A DNA stretch of 64,000 nt from contig NC_086377.1 in NCBI RefSeq assembly GCF_036588685.1, positions 72,670,283-72,734,282 of the forward strand. Reading direction: 5' to 3'. Position 1 is the stretch's first letter, and every line of letters starts with the position of its first letter. The notes beneath the pieces are model-generated. The model was not told where the DNA came from, did no database searches, and worked only from the letters and a program-made list of their open reading frames with translations. Shown piece after piece: positions 60,228-64,000 of the stretch. This DNA comes from Mytilus trossulus (taxonomy: Eukaryota; Mollusca; Bivalvia; Mytilida; Mytilidae). Both the position numbers and the translations under genes were made by a program.

Positions 60228-60334
60228 AGATTTGATCGAATTATAAGATAAGATATTTGGTGCAAGAAATTCATATCTCTCACACAGGTTTTAAAGTATG
60301 CCTTAGACTTATAATGACTAAAAATAGAATTATA

Positions 60335-60519
60335 CAATTCGCCGTTTCATAATCTAATGCATCCTGGGTAATATTTCTAAAAGAGTACAGCAAAACGTCA
60401 TGATTGGTTAAAAATGTCATAAACAATTGAAATTTAACCAATGACGTGACGTTATTTTCATTTAGGGGTACGAACACTGAAATTACCCATGATGCTTTAG
60501 ATTCTGAATCGGCCAATTG
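60335..60519. repeat. Foldback element upstream of the signal-peptide exons
   Basis: A 185-bp imperfect palindrome. The left arm CAATTCGCCGTTTCATAATC, then GCATCCTGGGTAAT, then ACGTCATGATTGGTTAAA, is complementary to the right arm TTTAACCAATGACGTGACGT, then ATTACCCATGATGC, then GATTCTGAATCGGCCAATTG. It lies about 110 bp upstream of the first signal-peptide copy. ACGTCA and CCAAT-like ATTGG boxes are present in the arms. The minus frame at 60,280-60,591 spans it and is not supported. Confidence 0.75.
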
Positions 60520-60860
60520 AAAGGTAAAAAATAGATACAGCATAGTTCTTTTAAGCCTTCTACTGGTTCCTCTTGTAATTTCAAATATCATCTGCGCATT
60601 CCCTTATCGTCATATCCTGCTGATATAATGCACACTCAATTTGTGACAGATGGGAATCATACATCTTATTTATGTTCTATGACGTTAAATTAGAAATCTG
60701 ATTAGTTTTTCAGCTAATTGCAGACACCAGTTTAGTCAACGGATTTGTTGATTTATCGATTATTATTATTTCCTTTTATCTTGATTTGATTTGCAAGGCT
60801 TCTTGATCAAACTTCCATGTTATGTATCAATCAGTTACAAATCAAGACAACTGAAAGAAA

Positions 60861-60888
60861 GGGGGGGGGGGGGGGGGGGGGGGGGGGG
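60861..60888 (+). repeat. Poly-G tract (28 G)
   Basis: Twenty-eight consecutive G residues. Likely length-variable and a possible assembly weak point. Confidence 0.95.
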
Positions 60889-61099
60889 CTCCAGTCACGC
60901 TTCAGTAATTCCTTAGAAATCATGTTTCACACCACATAGTGACAAGTGACAGATTATTTTCGTCTGTTGAAAATTGAAAAACCATTTGAAATTCGTCATA
61001 TCAGAACTAAAGCAACTACATTTCATTATCTAAACTTTATTTACTATTTCTTCTGCATCCATTCTGGTCGATTTGTTTTGTACTCGTATGAAGAATAAA

Positions 61100-61770
61100 A
61101 TTGAAAATGGAAATGGGGAATGTGTCAAAGAGACAACAACCCGACCACAGAAAAAACAACAGCAGAAGGTCACCAACAGGTCTTCATTGTAGCGAGAAAT
61201 TCCCGCACCCGGAGGCGTCCTTTAGCTGGCCTCTAAACAATTATATACTAGTTCAGTGATAATGAACACCATACTAATTTCCAAATTGTACACAAGAAAC
61301 TAAAATTAAAATAATACAAGACTAACAAAGGCCAGAGGCTCCTGACTTGGGACAGGCGCAAAAATGCGGCGGGGTTAAACATGTTTATGAGATCTCAACC
61401 CTCCCCCTATACCTCTAGCCAATGTAGAAAAGTAAATGCATAACAATACGCACATTTAAAATACAATTCAAGAGAAGCCCGAGTCTGATGTCAGAAGATG
61501 TAACCAAAGAAAATAAACAAAATGACAATAATACATAAATAACAACAGACTACTAGCAGTTAACTGGCATGCCAGCTCCAGACTTCAATTAAACTGATTG
61601 GAAGATTATGATTTCATCATATGAATATCAGGCACAATCCTTACCGTTAGGAGTTTAGTATCATACCATCATAACATATATGAGAGGAACATAACCATTG
61701 TCATGCCAACAACTGGTTTTTGAATAAATGTGTTTAGTTCCGATACAAAGACCCTATAAGTGAATCATAT
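61100..61770 (+). repeat. Long dispersed repeat (GGAAATGGGGAATGTGTCAA family), copy 3
   Basis: Begins GGAAATGGGGAATGTGTCAA, has AAGGTCACCAACAGGTCTTC and ATTCCCGCACCCGGAGGCGT (inverted in copies 1 and 2), then CAGAGGCTCCTGACTTGGGA and GCGGCGGGGTTAAACATGTT (shared with 17,160-17,225). It continues to about 61,770. From memory, this downstream part occurs in mussels next to reverse-transcriptase elements, which would make it the untranslated part of a retroelement. The window does not show that. Confidence 0.75.
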
Positions 61771-62335
61771 ATTCATTTAAAACCGTCTCAATGATTATAA
61801 GAAAAAGCAACTTGAACCTTGAATTTTACTTTTAGTTATATTGATAATGCCCTCTCACTGATTATTCTTATTTGAAATTAAGGATACTACTGAGATGGAC
61901 GAACGATTTCCTACATTCGTCTTTTCTACAATATTGACACAGATGAACGATTCCAAACGTGTGGGTCCGGTGGGTCATTTTGTGTTGGTTGTTGTCTATT
62001 TATTTTGTTTGTGGTTTGAATTCAATAATTTCGGTACATTTCAAATATGTCTTAATTGTCGGTATAGTCGAGTTAATGGTGGAACGTGTATACGGATTTT
62101 GTTATATGTTGTGGTTTATCATGCTTGTTTACTGTTTGGTCTTATGTGATTTTGCCTTATATGCAACTTATTTATTTTTTTATTTTCCATGTGTATGTAA
62201 AAGTATAAAAAAAAACGCATCATTTATATAATTTTAAATTCAAAGCAACTACCTGTACCTGATTAATTGGTTTATTCATAGTTTTGAGTTGGGAGAAAAA
62301 ACGACATTGTAAAACAATACAAATAATAACCACAT
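61771..62335 (+). other. Stretch with overlapping plus frames, no gene called
   Basis: Frames of 84 and 90 codons (61,895-62,149 and 61,959-62,231) overlap. They are rich in Phe, Val, Leu, Tyr and Cys because of TTT/GTT runs. No signal, domain or splice context supports either. Confidence 0.35.
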
Positions 62336-62339
62336 TATG

Positions 62340-63062
62340 AACACAAGCTCAAACACGAGAACACACGAGACCAACACGAGACCAAACACAAGCTCAAACG
62401 CGAGATCTAACACAAGATCAAACACAAGCTCAAACACGAGCCCAGCACAAGATAAAACACGATATCAACCATACGTGCAAACATTAGATAAAACACAAGC
62501 TCAAACATGAGATCACACACGAGACCAACTCAAGATCAAACAAAAGATCAACCACAAGCTCAAACACGAGATCAACACGAAATCAAACACAAGGTCAAAC
62601 ACGAGATCAAACACAAGCTAAAACACGAGACAAACTGTAGATCAACAAAAAATACAAACATTAGATAAAACACAAGCTAAAAAATGAGATCAACACGAAA
62701 TCAAACACCAGCTCAAACACGAGATCAAACACAAGCTAAAACACAAAACCAACACTAGACCAAACACAAGTTCAAACACGAGAACAATACGAGATCAAAC
62801 ACAAGCTAAAACACAAAACCAACACTAGACCAAACACAAGTTCAAACACGAGAACAACACGAAATCAAACACAAGCTCAAACTTGATATCAAACACAAGC
62901 TAAAACACAAGCTCAAATACGAGAACAACACTAAATCAAACACAAGCTCAGACACGAGAACAGTACGAGATCAAAACACGAGATCAACCACAAGCTTAAA
63001 CATTAGATAAACACAAGCTCAAACATGAGATCAAACACAAGCAAAAACACGAGACCAACAGT
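62340..63062 (+). repeat. Minisatellite of ACACAAGCTCAA/ACACGAGATCAA units
   Basis: About 720 bp of imperfect 10-14-bp units alternating between CACAAGCTCAAA and CACGAGATCAAA. A longer 61-bp block (ACACAAGCTAAAACACAAAA, CCAACACTAGACCAAACACA) is repeated near 62,728 and 62,799. It has no stop-free frame of interest. Confidence 0.9.
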
Positions 63063-64000
63063 CAGTCAACTGGTTAAACCGTATTGCGTTAGATGACAGT
63101 TTTATGCGTTTTAGAAATATTCATAAAACAGTTTCTATGACAAACCTCTGAAAAAAAAGCACAATCGTTTGCAGAAATACGAAATTCATATTTAATTACA
63201 AAAATGTTAGCTGGAATACCAAATTCATCAGGAGATAAGTGCGTCGAATTCGAAAATGACTTTAGTGCACGTGATGTCTACGTACATGTGTGGTAGAGTG
63301 GATTTTCTGCCATTTACACTGGATGCATTGATTATATTATATGTACTAATTCTAAATATCTCTTGCAGATGATTTATTGAAGTAGGTGATTCGTTTGCAA
63401 TCTACTTGTGATTAGGTCTTATTTTATTGGTCATTGGTGGTCTTGTGATATTATATAGAGGGAATTCAAATTAAATGGCTGGTCAATTTTGGTCTTTGTT
63501 TACAAAAGTTTAAATAGTTTAATTATTTAGTATCCAGACTTTGTAGTTACTTTTCATAGAAGGATTGAATCCTTCAGTGATCTTGGATACATTTATTTTC
63601 AGTCAGGAACCACAAATATAGCATATTTTGGTAAGTTACATTTATTTACATTGAGAGCCTTTGTTCTGACAGATGGATGAAGCATGAATCCTGATTATGA
63701 TATTTCAATAACATGTAAGGTAAAAGTAAGTTTCCCCAATGTCCAAGTGAGTGTGAGATTTTAGTTTGAGAGATGATTATATGATTTGCTTGTTTTGAGA
63801 GCTTTTGTGTATTCGCTGTACGGGTGAGTTTGATTTATTTTAACAGTGACCTTGACCTATGTTATGGTATTGTCAATAATGACGTAGACATTTAAATGTA
63901 AACAAGTCAGATGATATTATGTTTGTTTATAATTGAAAGTAACTTTTTGTAAAGATTTATTTGTTTAATAGAATCTTGTACTTATAACTATATTATTGAT
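63063..64000. other. Gene-free right edge
   Basis: AT-rich sequence with no repeat or exon that I can support. Confidence 0.4.

Noticed and set aside
61895-62231. Plus-strand frames of 84 and 90 codons
   Set aside because: Two overlapping frames are both open, the composition is driven by TTT/GTT runs, and there is no domain or splice support.

Overview
The window is eukaryotic and looks like accessory, repeat-dominated DNA of a bivalve mollusc, most likely a mussel (Mytilidae). The reasons are an AT-rich background, split genes with GT-AG introns, a Tc1 transposon, several families of palindromic or terminal-inverted-repeat elements, a tRNA-derived SINE, and dispersed sequences that I recognise from memory as abundant in mussel genomes. 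Examples are the heads reading GATGTGGTATGA...CAATG.GACAAC and the module containing CAGACGCGCGTTTCGTCTAC. The species call is inference. There are no bacterial-style operons, no rRNA genes and no functional tRNA gene that I can see.

Layout. 1-14,600: AT-rich DNA with an apparently intact Tc1 (DD34E) transposon at 2207-3720, a foldback beside it, two tandem copies of the CAGACGCG module, a SINE, and an old diverged repeat field (about 5.1-7.6 kb). 14,600-25,200: a split plus-strand gene. Its exons at 18,793-24,884 all have phase-1 boundaries and encode a low-complexity protein built from a 14-residue repeat with CDK-consensus SPLK sites. A two-exon block of it is tandemly duplicated, and a probable upstream exon at 17,502-17,712 carries a one-base frame break. 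Its introns are full of transposable-element fragments. 27,740-27,972: a minus-strand last exon ending in a ShKT-like cysteine domain that lacks its sixth cysteine.

29,236-48,870: a 19.6-kb satellite of about 425 copies of a 46-bp unit, with nested higher-order repeats (28 units, 1288 bp, inside a 5785-bp tandem duplication). The unit is the head of a dispersed mussel repeat. The body of that repeat resumes beyond the array but is split by a 2.77-kb transposon (48,904-51,677) with CATGCG-rich ends. 52,841-57,476: a second satellite of about 43 copies of a 108-bp unit. One plus-strand frame is open in every unit inspected because the period is 36 codons.

57,480-64,000: further dispersed repeats, a 448-bp terminal-inverted-repeat element whose inverted relative lies 43 kb away at 15,264-15,700 (each has its own 4-bp target duplication), a minus-strand stretch in which a signal-peptide-like exon is repeated four times with a period of 63 bp and ends in a GTAAGT donor, a foldback just upstream of it, and a 12-bp-type minisatellite.

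Only the Tc1 transposase, the SPLK-repeat gene and the ShKT exon are well supported as coding. Most other open frames are by-products of satellites or palindromes.
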